Shown here in pieces: positions 58,752 to 59,226 of a stretch of 59,226 nt of DNA. The DNA is taken from positions 1-59,226 of the forward strand of contig CAIQLG010000399.1 in assembly GCA_903872565.1 (NCBI GenBank). Reading direction: 5' to 3'. The position numbers and the translations under genes are program-made. The DNA comes from an uncultured Lentisphaerota bacterium. GTDB taxonomy: Bacteria > Verrucomicrobiota > Lentisphaeria > Victivallales > GWF2-50-93. How positions within the stretch are numbered: position 1 is the stretch's first letter; each line of letters begins with the position of its first letter. A model generated the notes under the pieces. That model worked only from the letters and a program-made list of their open reading frames with translations. It was not told the DNA's origin and did not search any database.

Positions 58752-58946
58752 CCGTTTCAATGGAAGTTCAACAACATGCTCATGGCATGTCAACTCGAAC
58801 CCGTTTACATAATTTGCCTGTCCCATGGCCTGAAGGCGCAATGCCATGCGCTCTGCATAACAATTCAAGCACCCAACACTTATCTTTGTGCATCCGGTCA
58901 CCGGATTCCAGGTTGATTCCGTCCATTCTATACTGCTCTGGCTCAT
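58752..58946 (-). pseudogene. truncated DUF5131 (phage Gp37/Gp68-like) gene
   Basis: From the ATG at 58944-58946, 64 residues match the DUF5131 family well: [38 protein letters not shown], and [14 protein letters not shown]. The Cys triad (C-x8-C-x2-C) resembles a radical-SAM or metal-binding site. Full-length members have about 230-350 residues. The open frame runs on to 58683, but beyond LPLK it is antisense to the end of the oxidoreductase gene and is not homologous. The break at ~58752 is thus a recombination point. Confidence 0.8.
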
Positions 58947-59164
58947 TTGTGTTTCTCGTAAATTATATAGTATCAATCAGAGAAAATTATATTTTTTCCA
59001 GAAGAAGATCTGTCTTAAACTTATTCAGCCATTGTTTTGAAAAATGATGCAACAATTTTGCCTTATTTAATCCTGAAGATTCTGCTAAATCCTAAATTGA
59101 TTTTTTTTTGCCGCTAGGTTAGATTTTTCACTTGTTTTTTATTGAAATGCCCTCTATAGTGTTC

Positions 59165-59184
59165 ATAGCGGTAAATACCGCTAT
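59165..59184. repeat. 20-bp palindrome before a probable transposase
   Basis: ATAGCGGTA-AA-TACCGCTAT is a perfect palindrome with nine-base arms. It ends 14 bases before the ATG at 59199. It may be an operator, a hairpin that limits translation, or part of an insertion sequence end. Confidence 0.6.
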
Positions 59185-59198
59185 GAAAGGAGCATAAT

Positions 59199-59226
59199 AT
59201 GGCATTTTTACGTGTAAGAGATACAA
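59199..59226 (+). CDS. start of a gene, possibly an IS1634-type transposase
   Basis: An ATG with an AAAGGAG ribosome site six bases upstream begins MAFLRVRDT before the window ends. That opening resembles IS1634/IS4-group transposases, which start with similar Met-Ala-Phe-Arg-Val words followed by a charged strand. Nine residues are too few to be sure. The preceding 20-bp palindrome and the broken gene nearby fit a mobile element. Confidence 0.45.

Noticed and set aside
1..59226. tRNA, rRNA, tmRNA and riboswitches
   Set aside because: I read the longer gaps for cloverleaf patterns and conserved cores and found none that I could support; a covariance search would be decisive.

Overview
The window reads as a chromosomal segment of a Gram-negative bacterium with moderate GC content. 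It is gene-dense, with short operons on both strands and no tRNA, rRNA or CRISPR that I could find. The gene styles suggest the PVC superphylum, perhaps Lentisphaerota or Kiritimatiellota. These include large secreted TPR proteins, a planctomycete-like Ser/Thr kinase with a lectin-like domain, several ExbB/ExbD sets, a four-helix-bundle 'suffix' protein and many small interspersed hairpin repeats. This placement is an inference from gene style, not from a marker tree.

Layout. 1-1.5 kb: a junction of two broken genes, then the UDP-GlcNAc 2-epimerase wecB. 1.6-8.3 kb: a minus-strand run of secreted proteins of unknown function behind a TPR protein. 8.4-11.6 kb: a secreted protein, a tiny overlapping ORF and a Wzx-type flippase. 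11.9-12.5 kb: a VapBC-type toxin-antitoxin pair. 12.7-15.2 kb: tdh and kbl, which convert threonine to glycine and acetyl-CoA. 15.2-21.2 kb: a repeat-rich stretch carrying an unusual double ExbD-like protein, two HIT proteins, an RluA-type pseudouridine synthase, prfA and rpmE. 21.2-26.6 kb: a four-gene cluster joining substrate-binding domains, OmpA domains, a von Willebrand A protein and a coiled-coil membrane protein; this is the best candidate for an undescribed system. 26.6-31.2 kb: an L,D-transpeptidase, a very large CsgG/TPR/propeller protein and a four-helix-bundle gene. 31.5-36.1 kb: a heterodimeric ABC exporter and rpsD. 36.3-38.5 kb: a kinase without the usual catalytic lysine, which resembles eukaryotic WNK kinases. 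38.6-43.3 kb: a minus-strand operon (ROK kinase, DegT aminotransferase, GT2 glycosyltransferase, VTT membrane protein) interrupted by the remains of a restriction-modification system. 43.4-46.7 kb: ABC ATPase, ABC-2 permease and DUF58. 46.8-56.8 kb: an envelope operon with two TPR proteins, ExbB, two ExbD, a TonB-like vWA protein, a small secreted protein and a PEGA protein. 57.1-59.2 kb: a SixA-like protein without its catalytic histidine, a Gfo/Idh/MocA oxidoreductase, a broken DUF5131 gene and the first codons of a probable transposase.

Two themes connect the window. The first is envelope machinery: three separate groups couple periplasmic or peptidoglycan-binding parts to membrane proteins. 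The second is genome wear by small repeats. At least five copies of a 52-bp hairpin beginning TGTAGCC and ending GGCTACA lie between genes. One longer repeat occurs both with this hairpin (35.2 kb) and without it (25.6 kb), and the difference looks like a precise insertion with a TA duplication. Several genes are cut off cleanly at junctions: DMT transporter, cytosine methyltransferase, DUF5131 and a vWA tail.

All product names rest on reading motifs by eye. No database search was run.
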